From assembly GCF_009799925.1 (NCBI RefSeq), contig NZ_WELK01000003.1:242317-306316 (forward strand): a stretch of 64,000 nt of DNA, read 5' to 3'. Numbering within the stretch: position 1 is the first letter of the stretch; each line of letters starts with the position of its first letter. The notes under the pieces were generated by a model that worked only from the letters and a program-made list of their open reading frames with translations, had not been told where the DNA came from and ran no database searches. The stretch is from Pseudomonas sp. R-28-1W-6. Its GTDB lineage: Bacteria; Pseudomonadota; Gammaproteobacteria; Pseudomonadales; Pseudomonadaceae. This document shows positions 30,360-40,500 of the stretch, one piece after another. A program made the translations under genes and the position numbers.

Positions 30360-31672
30360 GCCAATGGTTCGACACCATGACTCTCTGGCTGGAGACCAAC
30401 CCGGAATGGTTGGGCCTGACCATCTTCATCATCGCCTGCCTGGAGTGCCTGGCCGTGGCCGGGATCCTGATCCCCGGCACCGTGGTGCTGTTCACCCTGG
30501 CCATGCTCGCCGGCAGCGGCGCCCTGAGCCTGTGGGAAACCCTGCTGCTGGCCTACACTGGCGGCCTGCTCGGCGACGCGATTTCCTACGGCCTCGGCCG
30601 GCGCTTCCACCAGGGCATCCGCCGCCTGCCGGTGCTGCGCGACCACCCCGAATGGCTGGGCGGCGCGGAGAACTACTTCAAGCGCTACGGTGTCGCCAGC
30701 CTGCTGGTCGGCCGCTACATCGGCCCGCTGCGGCCGATGCTGCCGCTGGTGGCCGGCATGCTCGACATGCCGTTCGTGCGCTTCGCCCTGGTCAGCATGC
30801 TGGCCGCCGCCGGCTGGGCGGTGGCCTACATGCTGCCGGGCTGGGCCACCGGCGCCGCCCTGCGCCTGCCGCTGCCGGAGGGCTTCTGGAGCGCCGCCGG
30901 CATCGTCGCCGCGGCCATCGCCCTGATGCTGCTGGTGGTGATGCAGAGCAGCCTGCGCGAACAGCGCTGGGCCACCGGCGTGGCGGCCGGCTGCAGCGGC
31001 GCCCTGCTGGCCGCCCTGCTGTTTGCCGTGCCGCATCTGGGCACCCTGGATCAGGGTCTGATGGCCCTGGTCCAGGAGCAGCGCAGCAGCACCATGGACA
31101 GCCTCGCCCTGCTGATCACCGGCCTCGGCAACTTCGCCACCCAGGCCGCGGCCGGCGTGCTGCTGACCGTCCTGCTGCTGCTCAGCCGGCGCATCGACGG
31201 GGCCCTGCTGGTGGCCGGCTGCATGCTGCTCACCGCCCTGGCCAACACCGGCCTCAAGTACCTGTTCGCCCGCGCCCGCCCGGATGTGCTGCTGCAGCCG
31301 CTGGACACCTTCAGCCTGCCCAGCGGGCACAGCTCGGCGGCCTTCGCCTTCTTCCTCGCTCTGGGCATCCTCGCCGGGCGCGGCACCCCGGCGCGCACGC
31401 GCCTGACCTGGCTGCTGCTGGCCAGCCTGCCGGCCCTGGCGATCGCCCTGTCGCGGGTGTATCTGGGGGTGCATTGGCCCACCGACATCCTCGCCGGCGC
31501 CCTGCTGGCCGGCACCGTCTGCGCCGCCTGGCTGGCCTTCCTGCAGCGGCGCCAGACCCTGGCGCCGCTGAGCCCGCGCGTGTGGCTGCTGGTCCTGCCG
31601 GCGAGCCTGGCCCTGCTCGGCGCCGTCAGCGCCTGGGCCCTGCCGGAAGCGCTGCTGCAATACCGCTATTGA
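30356..31672 (+). CDS. Bifunctional DedA family / PAP2 phosphatase membrane protein
   Basis: A 438-residue polytopic membrane protein. The N-terminal half is a DedA/SNARE-associated domain with the LIPGTVVLFTLAMLAGSGAL and VGRYIGPLRPMLPLVAGM motifs. The C-terminal half (about 230-385) is a PAP2 phosphatase with all three motifs: KYLFARARPD, PSGHSS and SRVYLGVHWPTD. DedA proteins are lipid-phosphate flippases and PAP2 enzymes include undecaprenyl-pyrophosphate phosphatases. The fusion therefore suggests coupled dephosphorylation and recycling of a lipid carrier; this is inference. The ATG at 30356 overlaps the mpg stop. Confidence 0.9.
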   Translation: MSQWFDTMTLWLETNPEWLGLTIFIIACLECLAVAGILIPGTVVLFTLAMLAGSGALSLWETLLLAYTGGLLGDAISYGLGRRFHQGIRRLPVLRDHPEWLGGAENYFKRYGVASLLVGRYIGPLRPMLPLVAGMLDMPFVRFALVSMLAAAGWAVAYMLPGWATGAALRLPLPEGFWSAAGIVAAAIALMLLVVMQSSLREQRWATGVAAGCSGALLAALLFAVPHLGTLDQGLMALVQEQRSSTMDSLALLITGLGNFATQAAAGVLLTVLLLLSRRIDGALLVAGCMLLTALANTGLKYLFARARPDVLLQPLDTFSLPSGHSSAAFAFFLALGILAGRGTPARTRLTWLLLASLPALAIALSRVYLGVHWPTDILAGALLAGTVCAAWLAFLQRRQTLAPLSPRVWLLVLPASLALLGAVSAWALPEALLQYRY

Positions 31673-31690
31673 ATCCGGCGGCCGACCGCC

Positions 31691-32281
31691 TCAGGCGATC
31701 ATCTCGCCCTGCAGGCGGTCGAGCAGGTGCTGGATCTGCGCCAGGCGCTGCGCCGGATCGGCCTCGCGCAGCGCCTGCAGCTTCTCCTCGACGCTGAACG
31801 GCAGCAGGTAGGCCAGCTGATTGGCCAGGGCCTGTTGCCCGGCGACCGCGCCCGCCATGCCCAGCCCGGAGACCATCGGGTGCTCGTTCAAAGCATTGAG
31901 CAGGGCGGCCAGGTCGGCATGCTCGGCCCGCAGCGGCGCATCCGCCTGTTCATCCAGCCAGCGCACCTCGGCCAGGGTCAGCTGGTCGGCCTGCACCGTG
32001 CTGCGCTCGACCACAAAGCGCCGGCCACCCTCGACCCGGATGCCCAGCAGGCCATTGGGGCGCTGCTGGAAATCGCGAATCAGCGCCTCGCAGCCGACCT
32101 CGGCATGACGCCCGGCGGCCGCGCCGACCTCCCACCCCTCCAGGATGGCGACCACGCCGAAGCCTTCGCCGCGGCGCATGCAGGCGCTGACCATGTCCAG
32201 GTAGCGCGCCTCGAAAATCTGCAGATCGAGCATGCAGCCGGGAAACAGCACGGTGTTGAGCGGGAACAACGGGAAACTCAT
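31691..32281 (-). CDS. LON N-terminal (substrate-binding) domain protein
   Basis: A 196-residue stand-alone PF02190-type domain without the AAA+ or protease parts of Lon. The start MSFPLFPLNTVLFPG and the LQIFEARYLDM segment are typical. The family is related to the cereblon substrate-recognition fold; its function in bacteria is unclear. GAGGAGG precedes the ATG at 32281. It lies 10 bases after the lrgB stop, so it is probably the third gene of an lrgA-lrgB operon. It converges with the DedA-PAP2 gene. Confidence 0.87.
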   Translation of the reverse strand: MSFPLFPLNTVLFPGCMLDLQIFEARYLDMVSACMRRGEGFGVVAILEGWEVGAAAGRHAEVGCEALIRDFQQRPNGLLGIRVEGGRRFVVERSTVQADQLTLAEVRWLDEQADAPLRAEHADLAALLNALNEHPMVSGLGMAGAVAGQQALANQLAYLLPFSVEEKLQALREADPAQRLAQIQHLLDRLQGEMIA

Positions 32282-32291
32282 GCAACCCTCC

Positions 32292-33008
32292 TCAGGCAAT
32301 CAGCGCCACCACCAGCGGCAGGGCGATGGCCGTGACCACGCCCATCAGGCTCATCGCCAGGGCGGCGAAGGCCCCACTCTCTTCACTTTCCTGCAGCGCC
32401 CGCGCCGTACCCACCGCATGGGCGGTGAGGCCGAGGGCCATGCCCTGCGCCGCCGGATGGCGCACGCCGATCAGGCGCAGCAGCTCCGGCCCGCAGATCG
32501 CCCCGAGCACCCCGGTGATCAGCACGAACACCGCGGCCAGCGCCGCCACGCCGCCGATCTGCTCGGCCACCAACATGGCGATCGGCGAGGTCACCGACTT
32601 CGGCGCCAGGGTCATCAGCATCATGTGGTCGGCACCGAACAGCCAGGCCAGCGCCACGCCCAGCACGGTGGCGAACACGCCGGCCAGCGCCAGGGTGATC
32701 AGCACCGGCCAGAACAGCTGGCGGATACGCCGCAGGTTCAGATACAGGGGCACGGCCAGGGCCACGGTGGTCGGCCCGAGCAGCACGCTGAGCAGGAAGG
32801 TGCTGTTGCGGTATTCGGCGTAGCTCAGGCCGCACAGCAGCAGCACGCCGATCAATATGGTCATGGACAGCAGCACCGGCTGCAGGAACACCCAGCGGGT
32901 CCTTTCGTAGGCGGCCAGGGACAGCTGATAAGCCGCCAGGGTGATGCCGACACCGAACAGCGGATGATGGATCACCGCCTGCACGGCGGCCTGCCAGTCG
33001 AGGCTCAT
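32292..33008 (-). CDS. lrgB: LrgB/CidB family membrane protein
   Basis: A 238-residue inner-membrane protein with about seven hydrophobic segments and the LrgB signatures LLGPTTVALAVPLY, APKSVTSPIAM and GLTAHAVGTARAL. Relatives work with LrgA-type holin-like proteins in murein hydrolase control or metabolite export (glycolate, pyruvate). The ATG at 33008 overlaps the lrgA stop by four bases. The upstream open frame is a shadow of lrgA. Confidence 0.92.
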   Translation of the reverse strand: MSLDWQAAVQAVIHHPLFGVGITLAAYQLSLAAYERTRWVFLQPVLLSMTILIGVLLLCGLSYAEYRNSTFLLSVLLGPTTVALAVPLYLNLRRIRQLFWPVLITLALAGVFATVLGVALAWLFGADHMMLMTLAPKSVTSPIAMLVAEQIGGVAALAAVFVLITGVLGAICGPELLRLIGVRHPAAQGMALGLTAHAVGTARALQESEESGAFAALAMSLMGVVTAIALPLVVALIA

Positions 33009-33367
33009 GACCGTTCCTCGCGCCGGCTCTGCCGCTCGATCAGCTTCTGCATCAGCCAGCCGGCGAACAGCAGCGACAGCAGCAGCGACAGGCCGAGCGC
33101 CCCGGCCAGCGCCCAGAAATCGGTGGCCAGCTGCTCGGCATACACCATCACCCCCACCGCCGGCGGCACCAGCAGCAGCGGCAGGTAGCGCAGCAGGCCG
33201 GCCGCTGCCTCGCTCAGCGGCTCGCCCACTTCGCCACGCAGCAGCAGAAACACGAACAGCAGCAGCAGGCCGATGATCGGCCCCGGCAGCATGCCGAGAA
33301 ACAGGGAATTGAGGGCGGTGCCGAGCAACTGGAACAGCACCAGCCAGGTCAGGCCGCGTAGCAGCAT
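33005..33367 (-). CDS. lrgA: LrgA/CidA family holin-like membrane protein
   Basis: A 120-residue protein with four predicted membrane segments and a charged C-terminal tail (IERQSRREERS). The LPGPIIGLLLLF and LLLVPPAVGVM segments are hallmarks of the CidA/LrgA family. It is read as the first gene of lrgA-lrgB-LON. The ATG at 33367 has a GGAG site upstream; an earlier in-frame ATG would add 13 residues without support. It is divergent from the MaoC gene across 161 bases. Confidence 0.92.
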   Translation of the reverse strand: MLLRGLTWLVLFQLLGTALNSLFLGMLPGPIIGLLLLFVFLLLRGEVGEPLSEAAAGLLRYLPLLLVPPAVGVMVYAEQLATDFWALAGALGLSLLLSLLFAGWLMQKLIERQSRREERS

Positions 33368-33528
33368 GGAAGTCTCCGGCGGGTTTGCGGCGCCCATTAT
33401 AGGCATGCCGAAGGGGACGCCATAAACCGCGACTTTCGGCTTGACCCGCCCGCCGAGTCATGCTGATCTAGGGCCAGCAAGGTTCACCACCAAAAACAAT
33501 AAACTTCTTGCATCCTCAAGGAGGATCT

Positions 33529-33984
33529 ATGCCGTTTGTACCCGTATCGCAACTCAAAGACTACGCAGGCAAAGAGCTGGGACGCTCGCAATGGCTGACC
33601 ATCGATCAGAACCGCATCAACCAGTTCGCCGAATGCACCGGCGACCACCAGTTCATCCACGTCGACCCGGTCAAGGCCAAGCACACCCCCTTCGGCGGCA
33701 CCATCGCCCACGGTTTTCTCTCCCTGTCGTTGATTCCGATGCTGATGGAAAGCCTGATGATCATGCCCGAGGGCCTGAAGATGGCGGTCAACTATGGCCT
33801 CGACAGCGTGCGCTTCATCCAGCCGGTCAAGGTCGACTCGCGCGTGCGCCTGGCCCTGAGCATCGTCGAGGTCACCGAGAAACGCCCCGGCCAGTGGCTG
33901 ATCAAGGCCCAGGCCACCCTGGAGATCGAGGGCGAGGAAAAACCCGCCTATATCGCCGAACCGCTGACCCTGTGCTTCGTCTGA
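33529..33984 (+). CDS. MaoC-like (R)-enoyl-CoA hydratase
   Basis: A 151-residue hot-dog-fold protein. The hydratase 2 catalytic dyad is visible in FAECTGDHQFIHVD, followed by the TIAHGFLSLSLIP glycine-helix segment. Such enzymes hydrate trans-2-enoyl-CoAs to (R)-3-hydroxyacyl-CoAs; the real substrate is unknown. A strong AAGGAGG ribosome-binding site precedes the ATG. It is followed by a clear terminator, so it appears monocistronic. Confidence 0.9.
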   Translation: MPFVPVSQLKDYAGKELGRSQWLTIDQNRINQFAECTGDHQFIHVDPVKAKHTPFGGTIAHGFLSLSLIPMLMESLMIMPEGLKMAVNYGLDSVRFIQPVKVDSRVRLALSIVEVTEKRPGQWLIKAQATLEIEGEEKPAYIAEPLTLCFV

Positions 33985-34006
33985 CACGCGGTCGCTGAAC
34001 CATCCG

Positions 34007-34030
34007 AACGGGGCGCGCAAGCGCCCCGTT
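34007..34030 (+). terminator. Terminator after the MaoC gene
   Basis: A perfect 10-bp stem (34007-34016 with 34021-34030) closes a GCAA tetraloop, with the 3' arm ending in TT then TGC. It lies 22 bases after the stop. Confidence 0.75.
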
Positions 34031-34092
34031 TGCATTGGAGCGGCAGCAACCCTGCGGCATACTCGGAGCATGCACCGACCAGGACGTCCACC

Positions 34093-35802
34093 ATGCCCCG
34101 CCTTTTTGCGCCACTGACCCTTGCCCTGCTGCTCGCCGCCTGTGGCGACGGCGAGCCGCTGCTGCCGCCCGACGCGGTGCTGCCCGACGGCGGCCGCTAT
34201 CGCGGCGAGGTGGTCGATGGCCTGCTGCAGGGCGAGGGACGCATCGACTATGCCAATGGCAGCTGGTACGCCGGCCAGTTCAAGGACGGCCAGAGCCACG
34301 GCCAGGGCGAATGGCAGGGGGCCGGCGGCGAACACTATGTCGGCCACTTCCGCCAGGGCCTGTTCGACGGCCAGGGCACCCTCACCTACAGCGACGGCAG
34401 CGTCTACCGTGGTGGTTTCAGGCAAGGCCGCCTGCATGGCGAAGGCCATCTGCAACAGGGCGAGGTGAGCTACCGCGGCGAGTTCCGCGACGACCGCTAC
34501 CACGGCCTGGGCAGCCTCGAATGGCCGGGCGGCAACCGCTACCAGGGCCGCTTCGTGCGCGGCGAGCTGACTGGCCCGGGCACCCGCAGCGAGAACGGCA
34601 ACCAGTACAGCGGCACCTTCGACAACGGCGTGCTGCATGGCCAGGGCAGCTATATGGGCGCCGATGGCGAACACTACAGCGGCGGCTTCCGTAACGACCT
34701 GTTCCACGGCGCGGGGCGTTTCCAGAACGCCGAGGGCGATGCCTGGCTGGGCAACTTCGTGGACGGCTCGCTGGAGGGCAAGGGCGAATTCACCGGGGCC
34801 GATGGCCGCCACTACCGTGGCCAGTTCCGCCACTGGCGCTTCCACGGCCAGGGCGAGCTGACCCTGGCCGACGGCAGCGTCTACCGCGGCCAGTTCGCCG
34901 ACAACGACTATGCCGGCGACGGCACCCTGGCGCTCGCCGATGGCAGCCGGCGCAGCGGCACCTGGCAAGGCGGCCAGCTGATCCGCGACCGCCACGGCGC
35001 GACCCAGCCCGACGCGCTGGAGCTGGGCCTGCTGGAACAGGGACGGCTGCTCGAGCAGGCCATCGCCGCCGTGCCCGCCTCGACCCCGGCCACCGAGCTG
35101 TATAGCCTGACCCTGGCCGGCGACGGCAAGCAGAGCGTGTTCCTGCGCGAAGCCGACTACGTCAGCCAGCTGCTCGGCGAGCGCTTCAACGCCCACGGCG
35201 GCATCCGCCTGGGCAACCACCGCGACCACCTGGCCGACCGCCCGCTGGCCACCCGCGAGAGCCTGACCCGCGCCGTGCGCGCCCTGGCCGAACGCAGTGG
35301 CCCGGAAGACCTGGTGTTCATCTACCTGACCAGCCACGGTTCGCCCGACCACCAGCTGAGCCTGGATCAGCCACGCCTGCAGCTGGACGACCTGCCGGCC
35401 GCCGAACTGGCCGCCCTGCTGCAGCCCCTGCGCGAGCGGCACAAGGTGGTGGTGATCTCGGCCTGCTATTCCGGCGGCTTCATTGCGCCGCTCAAGGACG
35501 CCAAGACCCTGGTGATGACCGCCGCCCGCGCCGACCGGGTATCGTTCGGCTGCGCCGAGGAAAACGACTTCACCTATTTCGGCCGCGCCCTGTTCGCCGA
35601 GGCCTTCGGCGAGACCGACGACCTGCAGCGCGCCTTCGAACTGGCCAAGGCGAAGGTCGCCGAGCGCGAGCAGGCCGAAGACTTCGAGCCCTCGGAACCG
35701 CAGCTGTGGGCACCGCCGGCCGTACTCGCCCACTGGAAGGCGATGCGCGCCAGCCAGGCCCGGCTGGCCCTGGAAAGCGCCAGCGCAAATAAAGTCGAAT
35801 AA
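34093..35802 (+). CDS. MORN-repeat lipoprotein with C13 (caspase/legumain-like) peptidase domain
   Basis: A 569-residue predicted lipoprotein (lipobox LLAAC, Cys near residue 17). Residues about 35-285 are a continuous series of some ten to eleven MORN-type repeats of about 23 residues, with the recurring pattern Y-x-G-x-F-x(6)-GxGx. After a linker comes a clan-CD cysteine peptidase domain (about 330-545) with His415 in YLTSHGSPDH and Cys458 in ISACYSGGF, the canonical His-Gly and Cys motifs of C13 peptidases. Both catalytic residues are intact. Periplasmic or outer-membrane location is inferred. Substrate and role are unknown. No co-transcribed partner is obvious. Confidence 0.88.
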   Translation: MPRLFAPLTLALLLAACGDGEPLLPPDAVLPDGGRYRGEVVDGLLQGEGRIDYANGSWYAGQFKDGQSHGQGEWQGAGGEHYVGHFRQGLFDGQGTLTYSDGSVYRGGFRQGRLHGEGHLQQGEVSYRGEFRDDRYHGLGSLEWPGGNRYQGRFVRGELTGPGTRSENGNQYSGTFDNGVLHGQGSYMGADGEHYSGGFRNDLFHGAGRFQNAEGDAWLGNFVDGSLEGKGEFTGADGRHYRGQFRHWRFHGQGELTLADGSVYRGQFADNDYAGDGTLALADGSRRSGTWQGGQLIRDRHGATQPDALELGLLEQGRLLEQAIAAVPASTPATELYSLTLAGDGKQSVFLREADYVSQLLGERFNAHGGIRLGNHRDHLADRPLATRESLTRAVRALAERSGPEDLVFIYLTSHGSPDHQLSLDQPRLQLDDLPAAELAALLQPLRERHKVVVISACYSGGFIAPLKDAKTLVMTAARADRVSFGCAEENDFTYFGRALFAEAFGETDDLQRAFELAKAKVAEREQAEDFEPSEPQLWAPPAVLAHWKAMRASQARLALESASANKVE

Positions 35803-35870
35803 AGCGGCATAGCGCGCACACCGGAACGAGCAAAAACTTCTAAGCTGGCAGTATCAGCGGAGTAACCAGC

Positions 35871-36512
35871 ATGTACCTGACACCCCAGCACATCCTGCTC
35901 GCCGGAGCCACCGGCCTCACCGGCGAGCACCTGCTCGACCGCCTGCTCAGCGAGCCGACCATCTGCCGCGTGCTGGCACCCAGCCGCCGCCCCCTGGCCG
36001 AGCACCCGCACCTGGACAACCCGGTGGGCGAGCTGCACGAGCTGCTGCCGCAGCTGCAGGGTCGGGTCGACACGGCCTTTTGCTGCCTGGGCAGCACCAT
36101 CAAGCAGGCCGGCTCGCAGGAGGCCTTCCGCGCCGTCGACCACGACCTGGTCGTGGCCTTCGCCCAGCGCGCCCGCGAACTCGGCGCGCGCCACCTGCTG
36201 GTGATCAGTGCCCTGGGCGCCGACGCCGGCTCCGCGGTGTTCTACAACCGCATCAAGGGCGAAATGGAACAGGCGCTGACCACCCAGGACTGGCCGCAAC
36301 TGACCATTGCGCGGCCCTCGCTGCTGCTCGGCACCCGTGCAGAGTTCCGCCTCGGCGAACAACTGGCCGCGCCCTTCCTGCGCTGGCTGCCCGGCAAGTA
36401 CCGCGGCATCGAGGCCGCCGTGCTGGCCCGCGCGCTGTGGCGCCTGGCCCTGGAAGAAGGCCGCGGCGTACGCATCGTCGAGTCCGACGAGCTGCGCCGG
36501 CTCGGCCGCTGA
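35871..36512 (+). CDS. NAD(P)-dependent epimerase/HTATIP2-like oxidoreductase
   Basis: A 213-residue Rossmann-fold protein. The N-terminal nucleotide-binding motif is [13 protein letters not shown]. Further on, [23 protein letters not shown] contains an extended/atypical SDR Tyr-x3-Lys pair (YNRIK). The layout resembles the HTATIP2/YwnB-type atypical SDRs. The substrate is unknown. GGAG lies 9 bases before the ATG. A 156-base gap separates it from the thiolase. Confidence 0.83.
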   Translation: MYLTPQHILLAGATGLTGEHLLDRLLSEPTICRVLAPSRRPLAEHPHLDNPVGELHELLPQLQGRVDTAFCCLGSTIKQAGSQEAFRAVDHDLVVAFAQRARELGARHLLVISALGADAGSAVFYNRIKGEMEQALTTQDWPQLTIARPSLLLGTRAEFRLGEQLAAPFLRWLPGKYRGIEAAVLARALWRLALEEGRGVRIVESDELRRLGR

Positions 36513-36668
36513 CGCACTGGCGCGCGCGGCCGCCAGTCCGCCGCCCTGTTCACACCCCGCCCGGCGCTTTAAACTCGGCCTCCCCGGCATGCCCGCGGCT
36601 CGCCGCCGCGACCTGCCCGCCGTGGCGCACGCGCCACAGCCCACCCACTGCCAGACACCGGAGAACAC

Positions 36669-37850
<1,182 letters not shown>

Positions 37851-37886
37851 GAAGCAGATCGGCGCGGGTGCAAGGCCCGCGTCGTT

Positions 37887-38177
37887 TCAGTTGCCGCCCG
37901 TGACGCTGAGACTGATACCCAGCTCGGCGGCCACGGCCAGCGGCAGCAGCAGGGTGTCCAGCAGGGCACTGACCGGCAGGTCGAGCCCGGCATATTTCGG
38001 CGCCTCGGCACCGAAACGATCCAGCGGGCAGCAGCCGCCATGCAACGCATACCAGTCCAGACGCGTTCCGGCATAGATGATCGGCGCCCCCGGCTTGGCC
38101 GCATCCAGGGTGCGCACGCTGGCACAGCCGGGCAGCAGCCCGAGCAGCAACAGCGCCAGGCCGGCCGATCTAGTCAT
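37887..38177 (-). CDS. YceK/YidQ-type lipoprotein (DUF1375)
   Basis: A 96-residue predicted lipoprotein (lipobox LLPGC, Cys near residue 18). It has the compact YceK/YidQ pattern: [11 protein letters not shown], two adjacent cysteines in GGCCPLD, and a hydrophobic C-terminal [16 protein letters not shown] segment. The function is unknown. Its start overlaps the ubiX stop by eight bases, so it is the last gene of an mpl-ubiX-yceK-like run. It converges with the thiolase gene. Confidence 0.83.
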   Translation of the reverse strand: MTRSAGLALLLLGLLPGCASVRTLDAAKPGAPIIYAGTRLDWYALHGGCCPLDRFGAEAPKYAGLDLPVSALLDTLLLPLAVAAELGISLSVTGGN

Positions 38178-38799
38178 CGCTGCTCAGATAGTGCTCGCCC
38201 CAGCGCGGCAGCATGTCCTGGGGAATGTTCAGCAGGTTGAGGATGCGTGCGACGACGAAGTCGACCAGGTCGTCGACAGTCTGCGGCTGGTGGTAGAAAC
38301 CGGGCGAGGCCGGCAGGATCACCGCGCCGAGGTTGGACAGCTTGAGCATGTTCTCCAGGTGGATGCTGGAGTACGGCGCCTCGCGCGGCACCAGGATCAG
38401 CTGGCGACGCTCCTTCAGGGCCACGTCGGCGGCGCGCTCGATCAGGTTGTTGCAGGCGCCCGTGGCGATGGCCGACAGGGTGCCGGTCGAGCACGGCACC
38501 ACCACCATGGCCGCCGGCGCACCGGAGCCGGAGGCCACCGGGGCCATCCAGTCTTCCTTGCCGTATACGCGGATCTGCCCGGACGCGGCGCCGGTGTATT
38601 CGCTCAAGAACGCCTGCATGGCCTGCGGCTTGGCCGGCAGGGTCACGTCGGTCTCGGTGGCCATCACCAGCTGTGCGGCCTTGGAGATCAGGAAGTGCAC
38701 CTCGCGCTCTTCCTGCACCAGGCAGTCGAGCAGGCGCAGGCCGTACTGGGCGCCGGAGGCGCCGGTCATGGCCAGGGTGATGCGCTCCGGACCGGACAT
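38170..38799 (-). CDS. ubiX: Flavin prenyltransferase UbiX
   Basis: A 209-residue flavoprotein that makes prenylated FMN, the cofactor of the UbiD decarboxylase in ubiquinone synthesis. Motifs are [14 protein letters not shown], the [20 protein letters not shown] region, and [16 protein letters not shown], typical of the family. The ATG at 38799 is two bases after the mpl stop. ubiD is not in the window. Confidence 0.95.
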   Translation of the reverse strand: MSGPERITLAMTGASGAQYGLRLLDCLVQEEREVHFLISKAAQLVMATETDVTLPAKPQAMQAFLSEYTGAASGQIRVYGKEDWMAPVASGSGAPAAMVVVPCSTGTLSAIATGACNNLIERAADVALKERRQLILVPREAPYSSIHLENMLKLSNLGAVILPASPGFYHQPQTVDDLVDFVVARILNLLNIPQDMLPRWGEHYLSSDD

Positions 38800-38801
38800 G
38801 C

Positions 38802-40154
38802 TTATTCCTCCAGCGCCTTGGCCAGCTTGCCGTGCAGGCCGCCGAAGCCGCCGTTGCTCATCACCACCACCTGGGTGCCGGGCGCCGCGTGGGCCTTGAC
38901 CCCGGCGATGATCGCCTCCAGCGAGTCGCAGACCTCGGTCGGCACGCTGGACGAGGCCACCGTGGCGGCCAGGTCCCAGCCCAGGTTGGCCGGCGCGTAC
39001 CAGTAGACCCGGTCGGCCTGCACCACGGAAGCCGGCAGGCCGTCGCGGTGGGCACCGAGCTTCATCGAGTTGGAGCGCGGTTCGATCACCGCGATCAGCG
39101 GCGCATCGCCGATCTGCTTGCGCAGGCCGTCGAGGGTGGTGGCGATGGCGGTCGGGTGGTGGGCGAAGTCGTCGTAGATGGTCACGCCCTTGACCTCGGC
39201 AACCTTCTCCATGCGCCGCTTGACGCTCTTGAAGCTGGACAGGCCGGCGATGCCCAGTTCCGGCACCACGCCGACATGCCGCGCGGCGGCCAGGGTGGCC
39301 AGGGCGTTGGCGACGTTGTGCTGGCCGGTCAGCGCCCACTCGACCACGCCCATCAGCGCCTCGTCGAACCACACCTCGAAGCGCGAGCCGTCGGCACTGA
39401 GCAGCCTGGCCTGCCACTGGCCGCCTTCGCCGGTGGTCTGCACCGGGGTCCAGCAGCCCATCTCGACGACCCGCTGCAGCGCCTGCTCGCCGGCCGGATG
39501 GATGACCAGCCCCTCGCCCGGCACGGTGCGCACCAGGTGATGGAACTGCCGCTCGATGGCCGCCAGGTCCGGGAAGATGTCCGCGTGGTCGAATTCCAGG
39601 TTGTTGAGGATCGCCGTGCGCGGACGGTAGTGAACGAACTTGCTGCGCTTGTCGAAGAAGGCGCTGTCGTATTCGTCGGCCTCGACCACGAAGAACGGCG
39701 TGCCGCCCAGACGCGCGGAGACGCCGAAGTTCTGCGGCACGCCGCCGATCAGAAAGCCCGGGCTCATGCCGGCATGCTCCAGCACCCAGGCCAGCATGCT
39801 GCTGGTGGTGGTCTTGCCGTGGGTGCCGGCGGCAGCCAGCACCCAGCGCCCCTGCAGCACATGGTCGGCCAGCCACTGCGGGCCGGACACGTAGGGCAGG
39901 CCCTGATTCAGCACGTACTCCACCGCCGGGTTGCCGCGGCTCAGGGCGTTGCCCACCACCACCAGATCCGGCGCCGGCTGCAGATGGGCCGGCTCGTAGC
40001 CCTGCAGCAGCTCGATGCCCTGGGCCTCGAGCTGGGTGCTCATGGGCGGGTAGACGTTGGCATCGGAACCGGTGACGCGATGGCCCAGCTCCTTGGCCAG
40101 AACCGCCAGGGAGCCCATGAAAGTGCCGCAGATACCGAGAATGTGGATATGCAT
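38802..40154 (-). CDS. mpl: UDP-N-acetylmuramate:tripeptide ligase
   Basis: A 450-residue Mur-ligase family enzyme that recycles murein tripeptide onto UDP-MurNAc. The N-terminal Rossmann motif is [12 protein letters not shown], the P-loop is GTHGKTTT near residue 110, and the [13 protein letters not shown] motif is near residue 335. The ATG at 40154 follows a GAGG site and gives the normal length; the open frame upstream is not conserved. It leads the mpl-ubiX-yceK-like group and works with the murein hydrolases elsewhere in the window. Confidence 0.95.
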   Translation of the reverse strand: MHIHILGICGTFMGSLAVLAKELGHRVTGSDANVYPPMSTQLEAQGIELLQGYEPAHLQPAPDLVVVGNALSRGNPAVEYVLNQGLPYVSGPQWLADHVLQGRWVLAAAGTHGKTTTSSMLAWVLEHAGMSPGFLIGGVPQNFGVSARLGGTPFFVVEADEYDSAFFDKRSKFVHYRPRTAILNNLEFDHADIFPDLAAIERQFHHLVRTVPGEGLVIHPAGEQALQRVVEMGCWTPVQTTGEGGQWQARLLSADGSRFEVWFDEALMGVVEWALTGQHNVANALATLAAARHVGVVPELGIAGLSSFKSVKRRMEKVAEVKGVTIYDDFAHHPTAIATTLDGLRKQIGDAPLIAVIEPRSNSMKLGAHRDGLPASVVQADRVYWYAPANLGWDLAATVASSSVPTEVCDSLEAIIAGVKAHAAPGTQVVVMSNGGFGGLHGKLAKALEE

Positions 40155-40500
40155 CGATGACCTCGAAAAACGGGCCGCGCCAGCCCGGAAAAATCTCGCG
40201 CAGGTTAGCACAGCGGCTCTGCCGCTGGCCCGAGCAGTCATAGACCCGCGAAAGGCGAAATGATCCCGCGCACCCCGGGTTAAAGCGCCGAATCCGCCCC
40301 ATTCAATATGGGCCAAGCGCCCGGCACCGGCCAAAAACCGCGGAAGCCGCCGACGACAAGATCAGCGCCTGATCGACGCAGATGAAATCAAACGCTTGCT
40401 TGGATTGCGCTTTCCAGTCGCATTAGGCAGGATCAAGCCTGACCACTGGCACAGCATCTGCATTGCCAGCCACGCCACTCCATAACCGCCGAGGCCCGCT
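40155..40500. other. 346-base intergenic region between divergent mpl and a GNAT gene
   Basis: No credible gene is seen. Contents: the leftward mpl leader at the left, an imperfect inverted repeat pair (AAAGCGCCGAATCC at 40282-40295 and GGATTGCGCTTT at 40402-40413), and a sigma-54 promoter candidate at 40447-40461. The inverted repeats lie roughly 70 and 190 bases before the predicted start and could be activator sites, but no known consensus was matched. Confidence 0.6.
40447..40461 (+). promoter_or_regulatory. Sigma-54 (RpoN) promoter candidate
   Basis: The sequence TGGCACAGCATCTGC matches the -24/-12 consensus TGGCAC-N5-TTGC at all but one position (C for T at the first base of TTGC). The invariant GG (40448-40449) and GC (40460-40461) are at the required spacing. 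Transcription would start near 40473, 28 bases before the GNAT start codon. Confidence 0.65.
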
